Source: an uncultured Lachnospiraceae bacterium
Lineage (GTDB): Bacteria > Bacillota > Clostridia > Lachnospirales > Lachnospiraceae
Reading direction: 5' to 3'
Assembly (NCBI GenBank): GCA_902761225.1
Contig: CACWJQ010000007.1
Location: forward strand, 1-64,000
DNA: 64,000 bases
The translations under genes and the position numbers were made by a program. The notes beneath the pieces were generated by a model that worked only from the letters and a program-made list of their open reading frames with translations, was not told where the DNA came from and made no database searches. Shown in pieces: positions 27,465-36,990 of this stretch; position 1 is the first letter of the stretch, and every line of letters starts with the position of its first letter.

Positions 27465-30400
27465 TTATTTCTTATCAAGCCGTACGGTCTTAACGGCTTT
27501 ATCATACAGCATCTCGGTAGACAGTTTGGATGTCGACCTCAGTCTTGCGAATGAAGATACCATGACGGTCACGGAATTCCCATCCACCTCCTTGAGATTC
27601 TCAAGATCCTTAACGATCTTCTTTTTGAGCTTATCAAGTTCAGTCTTGGAATCAATATGAACCAGCACTGACAGGATTGAATCCTTGGTCCTTGCCACGA
27701 TACCGCTGGTGCCTATATCGCTGCGGATGATCTCGCCCATCCTGGCTATAACCCTGTTCTCAAATTCTTCATCATAGGATTCCACAATGCGGTCCGCACA
27801 TTTATTGCAAAAAGCCATCATGGCAAAATCCGTGGCATTTTTATGATAATCCTGTGAAAAGTCTATGATGGCATCTATAAATGCGTGGGCATTGGGAAGA
27901 CCGCTGCCCGGGTCCGTACGAAGAGCTTTCGAAGCTTCGCTGCTCTTCTTGCTCTCTTCTTCCTGATCTGCAAAGAATCCAACAAGACCTGTGATCTTCC
28001 CGTTTTTATAAATAGGCATCCGGCTGAAGCGCAGTGTACGTATCTCTCCGTCCGCCATGATCTTACCGAAGGTTCCCATACGGCTTACACCGCTTTTCAA
28101 AATCTGTCTCTCAAGCTTATCATGTTCTCCCGGATTGATGAGCCATCCCATATCCTTAGCGGTCTTACCGATCAGGGTCTGCTCATCGTCTATCTTAAAA
28201 TACTGATAGAACGCTTTGCTCGCTCCGCGGAATTTCAGATCCTTATCCTTCCAGAAGATCTTGAAACCGGTATTGCGCAGTATATTCTCAAGTATATAGG
28301 CATGCTCAATGGTCTGATCCTTAAGGCTGCGGATCAGCTTCTTCCTGTCCATAAACTCCGTGAGTTCCTCAAGCCTGTCTATATCTCTCTCGGTAAAGCT
28401 CTTAATACAGAACAGATATTCATCTCCGTCTGTTCCGGGTATCTGCATAAGGTAATGCTCGGTCCAGTCGTAGTTCCCATCATCATGTTTGACCCTGAAC
28501 ACATCCTCAAGATATCCCTTATCGGAATTCCTGATCCTGTCCTTCAGAGTATCCAAAAGCATGAAGGCAGCACATCTTTTGAAATCATCCGGATGCACGA
28601 TCTCTTTTATGGCATCGACAACGCCGTCGTCACTAAGCGATATCTCGCCGCCTTCTCCGGACATTATGTACTTATTGGTTCCGAGTATTGGCTTAAGGGT
28701 GAGCTTTTTAATGTCAAGAAGCAGTACCTCCTCAAACATGAGACTCAGTTCACGAAGCTTGTCATCAAGGTCTGTCTCATCTGCCGCGTGCTGATCGTTA
28801 CTTATGTTGGTGATCGATCCCTTTACAACAAGCCTTCCCCCGCTCTGGGCGATCATTTCTCCGCTGAAGCAGTAATAGCTGCTGTTTACAGGATAGAAGA
28901 ATGTCTCCTCTTTACCGCTGGCCTTAATCTTTTCGGTTATCTCAAGATATATACGGTAAAGGGGCGATGACGGGTCGTATGTACGGATATCGATCTCTTC
29001 AAGGCTCATACCCTCAAATCCGATCTGCTCCCTGTATTCATCATTCATAAAAAGGGTTCTGAAACGCTTGCCGTCGTATTCGACCACCTCGAGAGGATAA
29101 TCGGTAACTCTTGCTGCCCTTCCTGCCATTTCATAGAAGTGGCGCCACTTTCTGAGTTCCACTGCTATGCCCTTTTCGCGCAGATGTGCGAATACGTCAT
29201 CGATAGGCTCGGGTTTTCCGTAATAATAACCCTGTATCATACCGCAGCCGATATCCCTAAGGAACTTCAGCTGCTCTTCAGTCTCTATGCCCTCGGCAAG
29301 AGTCTTGATCCCGATATCCTTGGCCATGGATATGGTGGATCTCACAATGCTCCTGGACTTCTCGCTAAGATCCGACAGGAACTTCATATCGAGCTTTAGC
29401 ATATCGAAATCATAATCCTTGAGAAGTGTAAGAGATGAATATCCGCTTCCGAAATCATCCATCCACACTTCATATCCGGCATCGCGGAAGTTTCTGATGA
29501 CATTCCTCATCAGCTCCTCATCAGATGCGATCATGCTCTCTGTTATCTCTATGTGCAGGAAATCCCTCGGGATCTCATACTTCTTGACAGCAGACTCGAC
29601 GATGCTCAGCATATCACAGAGGACAAAGTCAATACGTGAGAAATTGATGGACACCGGGACCACGGATTTCTTGGCCGCCATTCTTTCATGCAGGATCCTG
29701 CAGACCTGCTCCACCATGTATGAGTCCACTTTATGTATCAGATGTGCATCCTCTAAGGCGGATATGAACTGGTCCGGGCGAAGGAATCCCATTACTGGAT
29801 CTACCCAGCGGACAAGAGATTCCATTCCGCACAGATTTTCCGTAAGTGTCCTGACAACAGGCTGGAAATAGACCTTTATCCATCCCGAATCAAGTGCCTC
29901 GTCGAGATTATCGACGACATATGTTCTGGTCTGGATCTGTCTGGCTATCTCATTTGAATATTCGACAACATTCTGAGAATCATCGTTCTTGATAAAATCG
30001 GATGCCAGCTTTGCGAATGTAAGAGAGGATTCAAGAGTGGCTCCGTTTATAAAATCAATCTTGTATATTCCGAACTTGCACTTTACATCAAAGTGCCTTC
30101 CGTAGCTCTTATCAAATGCCTTTTCAACGGCTTTTGTTCTCTCCACTATTTCATCATATGTATCGAGCACGGCAAAATGATCCCCGGAGATACGGGATAT
30201 ATAACCGTTCTTATATGTCTCACGCAGAAGATTCGAGATCTTTATCAGACACTTGTCGCCTTCGGCAACGCCCTTTTCAATATTGAGAAGTCTGAAATTC
30301 ACAACATTGAGATAGACAAGGGCATAATCGGACGCATTGGGAAGTTCGGCCTTGTCCTGGGTATAGTTGAAGTACTTCTCAAGTCGCAGCTTACCGTACA

Positions 30401-30824
30401 GTCCGGTTATGGAATCAAAATCGCTTCCGACCAGATCCTCCCTGTGAAGGAACAGATCCGCGTAAAAAACTATGCCCTCATCAGGATCCTCAACAAGGGA
30501 AAAATGATTGACTATACGGCGTATATTTCCTTTTTTGGTAGTTATGTTGAAAAATACATATCCGGATCTTGAGGGAGACTCATTAAGCTGAAGATCTATC
30601 TCCCTGCGGATATGCGGATAATCTTCTCCGATCGCACCTGAATAGGTTCCCTTGGTAAATTCAAGAAAGTCCTCTTCATCGTCACACTCAAACAGGTGTA
30701 TGAGATGCTGGCTTACAAAAAGAAAATCGTTCGGAGGGTCGGCACGCCAAATACAGGCTCCCCCAAAGAGATTATTGATAAAATCGGACCCTATATCTCT
30801 TTCATCAAGAAAGGATTCCCCCAT
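27465..30824 (-). CDS. Cyclic-di-GMP phosphodiesterase (PAS, GGDEF-like, EAL, PAS, GGDEF-like)
   Basis: This 1119-residue cytoplasmic signalling protein has, in order, a PAS-like N-terminus, a degenerate GGDEF domain (signature SGDHF near 214), an EAL domain (about 305-550), one or two PAS-like regions (about 570-950) and a second degenerate GGDEF-like domain. The EAL domain reads ESL at the signature (near 335) but keeps ITES, MDDFGSGYSSL, the lysine in LKLDMKF, AEGIET and the final glutamine in MIQGYYYGKP, so it should hydrolyse c-di-GMP. Neither GGDEF-like domain keeps the catalytic signature. No membrane segment is seen. It is transcribed alone and may oppose the diguanylate cyclase near 6-7.5 kb. 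Confidence 0.9.
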   Translation of the reverse strand: MGESFLDERDIGSDFINNLFGGACIWRADPPNDFLFVSQHLIHLFECDDEEDFLEFTKGTYSGAIGEDYPHIRREIDLQLNESPSRSGYVFFNITTKKGNIRRIVNHFSLVEDPDEGIVFYADLFLHREDLVGSDFDSITGLYGKLRLEKYFNYTQDKAELPNASDYALVYLNVVNFRLLNIEKGVAEGDKCLIKISNLLRETYKNGYISRISGDHFAVLDTYDEIVERTKAVEKAFDKSYGRHFDVKCKFGIYKIDFINGATLESSLTFAKLASDFIKNDDSQNVVEYSNEIARQIQTRTYVVDNLDEALDSGWIKVYFQPVVRTLTENLCGMESLVRWVDPVMGFLRPDQFISALEDAHLIHKVDSYMVEQVCRILHERMAAKKSVVPVSINFSRIDFVLCDMLSIVESAVKKYEIPRDFLHIEITESMIASDEELMRNVIRNFRDAGYEVWMDDFGSGYSSLTLLKDYDFDMLKLDMKFLSDLSEKSRSIVRSTISMAKDIGIKTLAEGIETEEQLKFLRDIGCGMIQGYYYGKPEPIDDVFAHLREKGIAVELRKWRHFYEMAGRAARVTDYPLEVVEYDGKRFRTLFMNDEYREQIGFEGMSLEEIDIRTYDPSSPLYRIYLEITEKIKASGKEETFFYPVNSSYYCFSGEMIAQSGGRLVVKGSITNISNDQHAADETDLDDKLRELSLMFEEVLLLDIKKLTLKPILGTNKYIMSGEGGEISLSDDGVVDAIKEIVHPDDFKRCAAFMLLDTLKDRIRNSDKGYLEDVFRVKHDDGNYDWTEHYLMQIPGTDGDEYLFCIKSFTERDIDRLEELTEFMDRKKLIRSLKDQTIEHAYILENILRNTGFKIFWKDKDLKFRGASKAFYQYFKIDDEQTLIGKTAKDMGWLINPGEHDKLERQILKSGVSRMGTFGKIMADGEIRTLRFSRMPIYKNGKITGLVGFFADQEEESKKSSEASKALRTDPGSGLPNAHAFIDAIIDFSQDYHKNATDFAMMAFCNKCADRIVESYDEEFENRVIARMGEIIRSDIGTSGIVARTKDSILSVLVHIDSKTELDKLKKKIVKDLENLKEVDGNSVTVMVSSFARLRSTSKLSTEMLYDKAVKTVRLDKK

Positions 30825-30963
30825 AGATGTTCCCCTGCAGCGATCCTGCTGCCACTATACATATTTGTATATCTGATTTATTTTATCACACAATGCCTTT
30901 TCAATAAATCACTAATTATTCTGCAGGTTGACCTTTTCTCACCTTCATCATATTATTTTATTC

Positions 30964-32136
30964 ATGAAAAACAGATCCGGCACAATCACATGTATAAGCC
31001 TGATACTGCTTCTCCTCACAGCAGTAACGGTGCTTGCCGTAAACCGCAGCATCCCTTTTATGATGGATGATCTGTGGTATTCGACTCATCTGTACTCAGA
31101 CGAACCCGTCAGGTCATTATCCGACATCATCGATGCCCAGATATGGCACTGGAACAATTGGGGCGGAAGAAGCATCACCCATTCCCTTCTCCAGATGATA
31201 CTGGTATGCGGTGAGGGGTTTGCCGATGTCCTTAACACGATCTTCGTCTTTGTACTCTCACTCGTCATCTCCCTGACCGCAGGATCCATAACCGGCAGGA
31301 TCCGCAATCTTCCCTTAAGCGTGCTTGCGGGATGCGCTCTCATGCTCGGACTTAATGCAAACTGGAAGATGAGCATGTTCTGGGAGTCCGGGGCGGCCAA
31401 TTATCTCTATATAACGGTTTTCATATTGTTGTTCATCTTCTGTTATCTGAGGGAACTGCCTTCAGAAGCCCGTTTTCAGGGCCGGGATAATGAAGTTTCC
31501 TCTCCGGCAGAAAAGCTTCCGGGGATAACAGTCTGGATCATACCTCTCGCTCTTATCGCGGGCTGGAGCAACGAAAATATGGGGCCTGTTTGTTTTATCA
31601 TCTCCGTGATCACCATGGTCATTGTCAGGAAGGCGGGAAGGAAGGTGAGCTTCTGGATGATCGAAGGAAGCCTCCTGTCCCTTGCAGGCTCCGTTATGTG
31701 CATCGCCGCACCGGGCAATTTCGTGAGAAATGCCACCATACCCGAGCGCGGGGCACTCTGGACATTATTCCTCAGATGCTATTCAGAGATGACCGCGGTC
31801 TTCAGATTCCAGATCCTTACAGTTCTGACACTTGCGTCGGTCCTTGTGATAAGCATCACGTTCTGCGGTATAAAGCTTACATTAAGCGAGAAGGTACTCC
31901 TTCTGGGCGCACTTCTTTCATGGGGAGCCATGTTCCTTTCACCCCATTATCCGGACCGTGCTTCCTTCGGAACTATGTGTCTTATGATCACTGTGATAAT
32001 ATCCCGCTGCATTTTTGTGATCAGGCACAAAGAAGACTCACTTATCCCCTTAAGCCTGTGCATGCTGGTCATATGGGGTGCCGGGATGTACAGCCTGACT
32101 GAATTCCTTGCAATGTCTGCAGGATGGATAATATAA
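30964..32136 (+). CDS. Polytopic membrane protein, DUF6056-like
   Basis: The 390-residue product has about ten predicted membrane helices. The first external loop carries MMDDLWYSTH followed by WHWNNWGGRSITH, which matches my memory of the DUF6056 family, a GT-C-like group of unknown activity. I chose the ATG at 30964, right before the basic KNR and the first helix. A TTG 36 nt upstream is the alternative, and neither has a strong ribosome site. It is alone on the plus strand between divergent and convergent neighbours. Confidence 0.72.
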   Translation: MKNRSGTITCISLILLLLTAVTVLAVNRSIPFMMDDLWYSTHLYSDEPVRSLSDIIDAQIWHWNNWGGRSITHSLLQMILVCGEGFADVLNTIFVFVLSLVISLTAGSITGRIRNLPLSVLAGCALMLGLNANWKMSMFWESGAANYLYITVFILLFIFCYLRELPSEARFQGRDNEVSSPAEKLPGITVWIIPLALIAGWSNENMGPVCFIISVITMVIVRKAGRKVSFWMIEGSLLSLAGSVMCIAAPGNFVRNATIPERGALWTLFLRCYSEMTAVFRFQILTVLTLASVLVISITFCGIKLTLSEKVLLLGALLSWGAMFLSPHYPDRASFGTMCLMITVIISRCIFVIRHKEDSLIPLSLCMLVIWGAGMYSLTEFLAMSAGWII

Positions 32137-32171
32137 AAAGCTCATTCCGGCAATCAACGGAATGAGCTTTT
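32136..32171. terminator. Bidirectional terminator
   Basis: A perfect 14-bp inverted repeat (AAAAGCTCATTCCG / CGGAATGAGCTTTT) with an eight-base loop, located between two convergent stop codons. It can end transcription from both sides. Confidence 0.92.
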
Positions 32172-32173
32172 CT

Positions 32174-33730
32174 TTAGTCTCTCCTTACTGCATGATGAGG
32201 TGAATCATCATATTCCTTTATGAATTCCATGGTGTAATCGGCATCGGATCTGCACGGAGCATAGACGGTGCCGTATTTTTGTCTGGTCTCTTCACCCTTG
32301 CCGGTTATAAGGAGCACCGTGGGCCTGCGCACCTCCATTATGGCTTTATGTATCGCAGCACCCCTGTCTTCTATCTCTTCATAGTCTATCCCGGCTCCTT
32401 TGGCATACCCTGCCACCTCGGCAGAGATCTCTTCGGCAGGATCCGGTCCCGGATCCTCGGCACAGATATAGAGCTTGTCCGCATACTTTGCCGCTGTCTG
32501 CGGAAGCTCGTATCTTCTCTGATAAGCCTTTCCGCCGGGGCATCCGAATATCCCCACTATCCTAGATCCCGGGTACTCCTTTCTGGCTGATGAATACAGT
32601 GCCTCAAAGCTGAGCTTATTATGTGCATAATCAACGAATGCATTTATAAGTCCGTCAGCACTCTTAAAATGCTCCATCCTTCCCGGGGACTTGGCCTTGC
32701 GAAGTCCGGTCCTGATGCATTCAAGGGGAATTCCGTAGACCGTGGAAGCCGCAATGACACCCAGGGCGTTCTCCACATTGAAAAGCCCCGGCATAGTCAG
32801 CTCAAATTCCTCATCCTTCCATGTACCCGAAGATGATGTATTGCGGGATACTCTGAAGAAAATGCTGTCGCCTTCCTTGCGGACATCATAAGCATAAAAG
32901 TCTGCAGCTTTATTTTCCCTGCTGAATGTCAGGACTCTGCCTGCAGCTTCGGCTTCCCTCATGACTCTGTCTATGCAGTCGGAATCAAGATTGACTACCG
33001 CGGTATCTGTGAGAGCGAACATCTTCATCTTGGATGAAAGATAATCATCAAAGTCTGCATGCTCGTTGGGGCTGATGTGGTCCTCGGAAATGTTCATGAA
33101 CACTCCCACATCAAATCTCATTCCCAGAACTCTGTCGTATTTGAGAGCCTGACTGGAAACCTCCATCTCCAGAAACTCTATCCCGCTGGATACCGCATTA
33201 TCGAAATGCATGTGCAGCTCGATGGATTCCGCAGTTGTTATATGGGATTCCTCCCTGATGACGCCGTCGTAATTATCTATGGATGAAAGGACCGCGCTCT
33301 CTGCCTTCCCAAGGGATGAGAGATATTCATCAACCACATATTTCATATAATATGTGGAGGTCGACTTGCCCTTTGTTCCGCCAAATGCAGTGATCTTAAG
33401 CTTATCCTGGGGATGATCGTAATATAGGTCACCCAGTACCGGCATCGCCTTCCTGATATCACTGACTATCATCGCAGGAACGCCCTCTCCCTCCGGGAAT
33501 TCCTTTTCGGCAATATACGCAACAGCTCCGCTTTCTATTGCCCCCTTAAGATACTCTGCCTTAAAAGCCGCACCCTTGCACACAAAGAGCGTACCGGGCT
33601 TCACCTGTCTTGAATCATATGTAACAAAGAGTATCTCCGTCGAAAATCCATCCTCACTGACACAGCCTGTAAGCAGCCCCGCCTTCTGAAGTTCCTCTTT
33701 ATATTCTTTTAATAACATTACTTTACTCAT
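32174..33730 (-). CDS. MurE-like UDP-MurNAc-tripeptide ligase
   Basis: This 518-residue Mur ligase has the ATP loop FGGTKGKSTSTYYMKY (near 119; TKGKS replaces the usual TNGKT), the central-domain histidine/glutamate region EMEVSSQALKYDRV, and the C-terminal FGCPGGKAYQRR. In MurE the amino acid added is read by a DNPR-type motif for diaminopimelate. Here the position reads EDPGPDP, so a different substrate such as L-lysine is likelier. It is the last gene of a set with an aspartate racemase and a D-aspartate-ligase-like enzyme. It could be a second MurE or the only one; the window cannot tell. Confidence 0.88.
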   Translation of the reverse strand: MSKVMLLKEYKEELQKAGLLTGCVSEDGFSTEILFVTYDSRQVKPGTLFVCKGAAFKAEYLKGAIESGAVAYIAEKEFPEGEGVPAMIVSDIRKAMPVLGDLYYDHPQDKLKITAFGGTKGKSTSTYYMKYVVDEYLSSLGKAESAVLSSIDNYDGVIREESHITTAESIELHMHFDNAVSSGIEFLEMEVSSQALKYDRVLGMRFDVGVFMNISEDHISPNEHADFDDYLSSKMKMFALTDTAVVNLDSDCIDRVMREAEAAGRVLTFSRENKAADFYAYDVRKEGDSIFFRVSRNTSSSGTWKDEEFELTMPGLFNVENALGVIAASTVYGIPLECIRTGLRKAKSPGRMEHFKSADGLINAFVDYAHNKLSFEALYSSARKEYPGSRIVGIFGCPGGKAYQRRYELPQTAAKYADKLYICAEDPGPDPAEEISAEVAGYAKGAGIDYEEIEDRGAAIHKAIMEVRRPTVLLITGKGEETRQKYGTVYAPCRSDADYTMEFIKEYDDSPHHAVRRD

Positions 33731-33750
33731 GCCGGATCCTTATATGCCGC

Positions 33751-34458
33751 TCACAGTTCTTCATACTCCGCTCCGCTGCGGATGATGGATTCCTTCACCA
33801 GGATATCGAGTGCATCCACGCAGTGTACCGGCACCTTGTGATGCTTTTTGTACACGCTGAGCTCCGTACATGCCAGTATGATCACATTACAGCCCTTCTC
33901 CTGAAGATTCGATACGGCGGCATGGAACTTGTCCTCGTCGCCCAGCTTGCCGGCCTTGATATCATCATAGATAAGGGACATTACCTTCTTCTGATATTCG
34001 GGATCAGGTATATCGGATTCCAGTCCGTATTTTGTACAAGCCTTCTGGTACAATCCGGTCTTCACAGCTCCGTCGGTTGCAAGTATGCCGACCTTCTTTA
34101 CCTTGATCTCGCCCTCCGCAATAGCTTTGGCGGTCTCGTCTATCATATTAATGACAGGTATGTCAGTCATTGCCTGGATCCTGTCGATGAAATAATGGGA
34201 TGTGTTACAGGGAATCGCTATATTGCCTGCTCCGCATTTTTCGAGCTTTTCTATCTCGCCCTTCATGGATGCCAGGAGAGCCTCGTGCTCACCTGTATTG
34301 ATGGCAGCCGTTCTGTCAGGCATGGATGCATGGCTGAGTATGACCATATCGATATGATCCTGATCTCTCAGGGCTTTTGTATGAGCAATGACCTCTTCAT
34401 AGAAATATGCGGTCGCTTCGGGCCCCATACCTCCTATCACACCCAGTATCTTCTTCAT
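33751..34458 (-). CDS. Aspartate/glutamate racemase
   Basis: The 235-residue product starts KKILGVIGGMGPEATAYFY, the hallmark of the aspartate/glutamate racemase family. Both catalytic cysteines are present, in IAIPCNTSHY (near 83) and ILACTELSVY (near 194). It should convert L-Asp to D-Asp, or L-Glu to D-Glu. I chose the ATG at 34458, at the conserved start, over one 24 nt upstream. Its place between an ATP-grasp ligase of the D-aspartate ligase type and a MurE-like ligase favours D-Asp supply to peptidoglycan. Confidence 0.9.
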   Translation of the reverse strand: MKKILGVIGGMGPEATAYFYEEVIAHTKALRDQDHIDMVILSHASMPDRTAAINTGEHEALLASMKGEIEKLEKCGAGNIAIPCNTSHYFIDRIQAMTDIPVINMIDETAKAIAEGEIKVKKVGILATDGAVKTGLYQKACTKYGLESDIPDPEYQKKVMSLIYDDIKAGKLGDEDKFHAAVSNLQEKGCNVIILACTELSVYKKHHKVPVHCVDALDILVKESIIRSGAEYEEL

Positions 34459-34503
34459 ATACCTGCTCCCATCCGTCTTCACACAAACACGATCACCGCA
34501 CGT

Positions 34504-35721
34504 TCACTTATAATATTTCCTGAACTTTACATAATGGCTGAAATACGTTCTGATCATGCGGTACATTCTGTCGGGCTTTGAATCCCCCTTTAAGAATACG
34601 GGATTGACCACCTCACCCGAGCTCCAGAGCTTCTTCATCCTTGCCTTTAATCCGGGATCCTTAACATATTTCAGTGCAACTCCCTTTGGCACGACCGTCC
34701 ACAGATGCTCTTCCCCGGCATACTTAAGAGGAAGTTCCTTACCGTAGAAGAAGTCTTCGGTTATATATTCCGCAACATTAAATCCCGAGCCGGTTACGTA
34801 GAAGTTGCTTCTTCCCTGTCTGGTATTGATCTCGAAGAACTTGAACTTTCCGTCACGGGTGTCGTATTTTATGTCGAAATTGGAAAATCCCACATAGTTC
34901 ATGGACTCTAACAGATTCTTAACCCTGTCCATCAGTTCCTTATTGGGTTCCGTGATGATAAGGGCATGATTGCCCAGACCGTGGGGAGTGTGCTCCTCGA
35001 GAAGAACATGTCCGAGACACATCATCTTAACCTTCCCGTTGTGATCCGAATATGAAGTAAGCACCCTCATATACTCGTCATTACCCGGGATCATATCCTG
35101 TATGATCATCTTATCGGTGTATCCGGCACCGTAGATGTCATTCAGGACAGAGATCATCTCTGCACGGTCATGTATCGTATATACCTTCTTCTGTGTATCA
35201 AAAGGATGCTCCCAATACTGTATTCCATTGGATGGTTTCATTATGACGGGATAGGGAAAGTTCATCTCGAAATCATCACCCATGCTGCGGTCATAGATCA
35301 CCGTACCGGGATAATCGATACCCCACTTGTCACAGAGGCCGTAGAAAGTCTCCTTCATCTGGAGCGAATGCATAAGATCGTAATCTATATACGGAGTTAT
35401 GATATTTTCCGCAAGTTCATTTTTGTGTTTTGAACAGAGAGCCACATAAGAGTCACCGCATCCCACAAGTATGATGGTCTTATCCTTATGCTCAGATGCA
35501 AAACCATTCATCCTCTTTACAAAGTACTCATCGGTCTCTATCCTGGGATCTGCTTCATATTCGATGATCCTGCTGCCGTAGCTGGGGCCTGTGGGGTATT
35601 TGCCGAACACGTGACATTTTACGTTATATTTTTCATAGAAAGCCCTTGATACGCTGTAGGTATTGATATCTCCCCCGAGCATTACGGGGATGAACTCTCT
35701 TTCTGTGAAGGTAAGAGACAT
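34504..35721 (-). CDS. ATP-grasp ligase resembling D-aspartate ligase
   Basis: This 405-residue enzyme has an ATP-grasp fold: a pre-ATP domain starting FIPVMLGGDINTYSVSRAFY, the ATP-binding segment VIMKPSNGIQYWE, and the metal/ATP site KFKFFEINTRQGRSN. The opening and the EINTRQGRS motif strongly recall Asl(fm) of Enterococcus faecium, which adds D-aspartate to the lysine side chain of the peptidoglycan precursor. Adjacent aspartate racemase and MurE-like genes support the same job. Known Asl genes also lie beside a racemase. I did not search databases. It has its own promoter and is first in the operon. Confidence 0.78.
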   Translation of the reverse strand: MSLTFTEREFIPVMLGGDINTYSVSRAFYEKYNVKCHVFGKYPTGPSYGSRIIEYEADPRIETDEYFVKRMNGFASEHKDKTIILVGCGDSYVALCSKHKNELAENIITPYIDYDLMHSLQMKETFYGLCDKWGIDYPGTVIYDRSMGDDFEMNFPYPVIMKPSNGIQYWEHPFDTQKKVYTIHDRAEMISVLNDIYGAGYTDKMIIQDMIPGNDEYMRVLTSYSDHNGKVKMMCLGHVLLEEHTPHGLGNHALIITEPNKELMDRVKNLLESMNYVGFSNFDIKYDTRDGKFKFFEINTRQGRSNFYVTGSGFNVAEYITEDFFYGKELPLKYAGEEHLWTVVPKGVALKYVKDPGLKARMKKLWSSGEVVNPVFLKGDSKPDRMYRMIRTYFSHYVKFRKYYK

Positions 35722-35755
35722 TTTGTCTTCCTCTCTTTAAAAAATATTACGTTTT

Positions 35756-35786
35756 AGTATACCACAAATTACACATTTGGCGTAAA
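35756..35786 (-). promoter_or_regulatory. Promoter of the ligase-racemase-MurE operon
   Basis: An extended -10 TGGTATACT (hexamer 35756-35761) on the minus strand, with TTTACG (35781-35786) 19 nt upstream as a loose -35. The extended -10 makes a weak -35 acceptable. Confidence 0.55.
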
Positions 35787-35819
35787 CTTAAGGAAGTATG
35801 TGAACAAGAGGTGATCCTT

Positions 35820-36905
35820 ATGAAAAGAGGACTTTCGATCATTATCAGAGTAGCCATCAGATTGCTGGTGATCCTGGTGTGTGTCTTTGCACTCCTGATC
35901 CTTTATCTTACAGGGAGAGAATACAAGCCTGCCGATACGGAAAATCTTACTGTCGAATCCGACTATGCGGGTATCAATCCCGGGATCAGCCCCGGCACAA
36001 ATACCAGGGTAGTCATATGGAACATAGGATATGGTGCACTTGGAGAAAGTGCCGACTTTTTCATGGATTACGGCAAGATGGTCTATACCGCCGACACGGA
36101 AGGCGTACAGACCAATATGAACGGGATATGCGATACACTTAATGAGATCGGTGCGGATATCGTCCTGCTGCAGGAGGTCGATACGGACTCCTCCAGATCC
36201 CACCATATCGACGAGACAGAGCTGCTGGGTAACCTCTATAGCAATTATGATCGTACCTTTGCCTATAACTATAAGGTTGATTACGTTCCCTATCCCATAC
36301 CTCCCATAGGCAAGGTGGGAAGCGGTATCATGACACTGTCAAGGTACCATATAACATCGGCCGAGAGGATCCAGCTTCCCTGCCCCTTCAAATGGCCGGT
36401 GAGGATAGCCAATCTGAAGAGATGCCTGTCCGTAAACAGGATCGCGGTGGAGGGAAGTGACAGGGAACTTGTTATGATCAACCTTCATCTTGAAGCATTT
36501 GATGACGGAGAAGGCAAGGAAGCCCAGACCAGGGCTCTGGCAGAGTTCATTGACAGGGAGATAGAAGCCGGCAATTATGTCATCGCAGCCGGAGACTTCA
36601 ACCAGACCTTTTCCAGGATCAACACCTACAACTTTCCCGAGTATCCGGACAGATGGCATCCCGGCAAAATAGAGGAATCCTCCTTTAACAGCAGCCTCTC
36701 CTTCTATCAGGATATATATCATCCAAGCGGCAGATCCTTAGACCAGCCCTATGATACATCCGACAAGAAGCATTTCCAGTTCTATGTAATAGACGGATTT
36801 ATCGTATCCCCGGGCATTGAGGTTATATCCTCGGGAGTTATAGACAAGGATTTCAAATATTCGGACCACAATCCCATGGTACTGGAATTCAGGATCACAG
36901 AATAA
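35820..36905 (+). CDS. Membrane-anchored endonuclease/exonuclease/phosphatase-family hydrolase
   Basis: The 361-residue product has one N-terminal membrane helix (about residues 10-30) and then an EEP domain placed outside the cytoplasm or facing it from the membrane. Visible catalytic motifs are VVIWNIGYG, the metal-binding glutamate in VLLQEVDTDS, NLHLEAF, the GDFN motif in VIAAGDFNQTF, and the final YSDHNPMVL. EEP enzymes cleave phosphodiesters in nucleic acids, lipids or inositol phosphates; the substrate is unknown. The ATG at 35820 has GAGGTGA upstream, which decides it over a GTG nine nt earlier. Confidence 0.9.
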   Translation: MKRGLSIIIRVAIRLLVILVCVFALLILYLTGREYKPADTENLTVESDYAGINPGISPGTNTRVVIWNIGYGALGESADFFMDYGKMVYTADTEGVQTNMNGICDTLNEIGADIVLLQEVDTDSSRSHHIDETELLGNLYSNYDRTFAYNYKVDYVPYPIPPIGKVGSGIMTLSRYHITSAERIQLPCPFKWPVRIANLKRCLSVNRIAVEGSDRELVMINLHLEAFDDGEGKEAQTRALAEFIDREIEAGNYVIAAGDFNQTFSRINTYNFPEYPDRWHPGKIEESSFNSSLSFYQDIYHPSGRSLDQPYDTSDKKHFQFYVIDGFIVSPGIEVISSGVIDKDFKYSDHNPMVLEFRITE

Positions 36906-36942
36906 TTTTGGGGCAAGAAACCGCATATGATCAAAGCATAAT

Positions 36943-36970
36943 AAAACACCCGGCAGTTGCCGGGTGTTTT
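36943..36970. terminator. Bidirectional terminator
   Basis: A perfect 13-bp inverted repeat (AAAACACCCGGCA / TGCCGGGTGTTTT) with a two-base centre, between convergent stop codons. Confidence 0.92.
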
Positions 36971-36990
36971 CCGTTAATGAATACTCTCCG

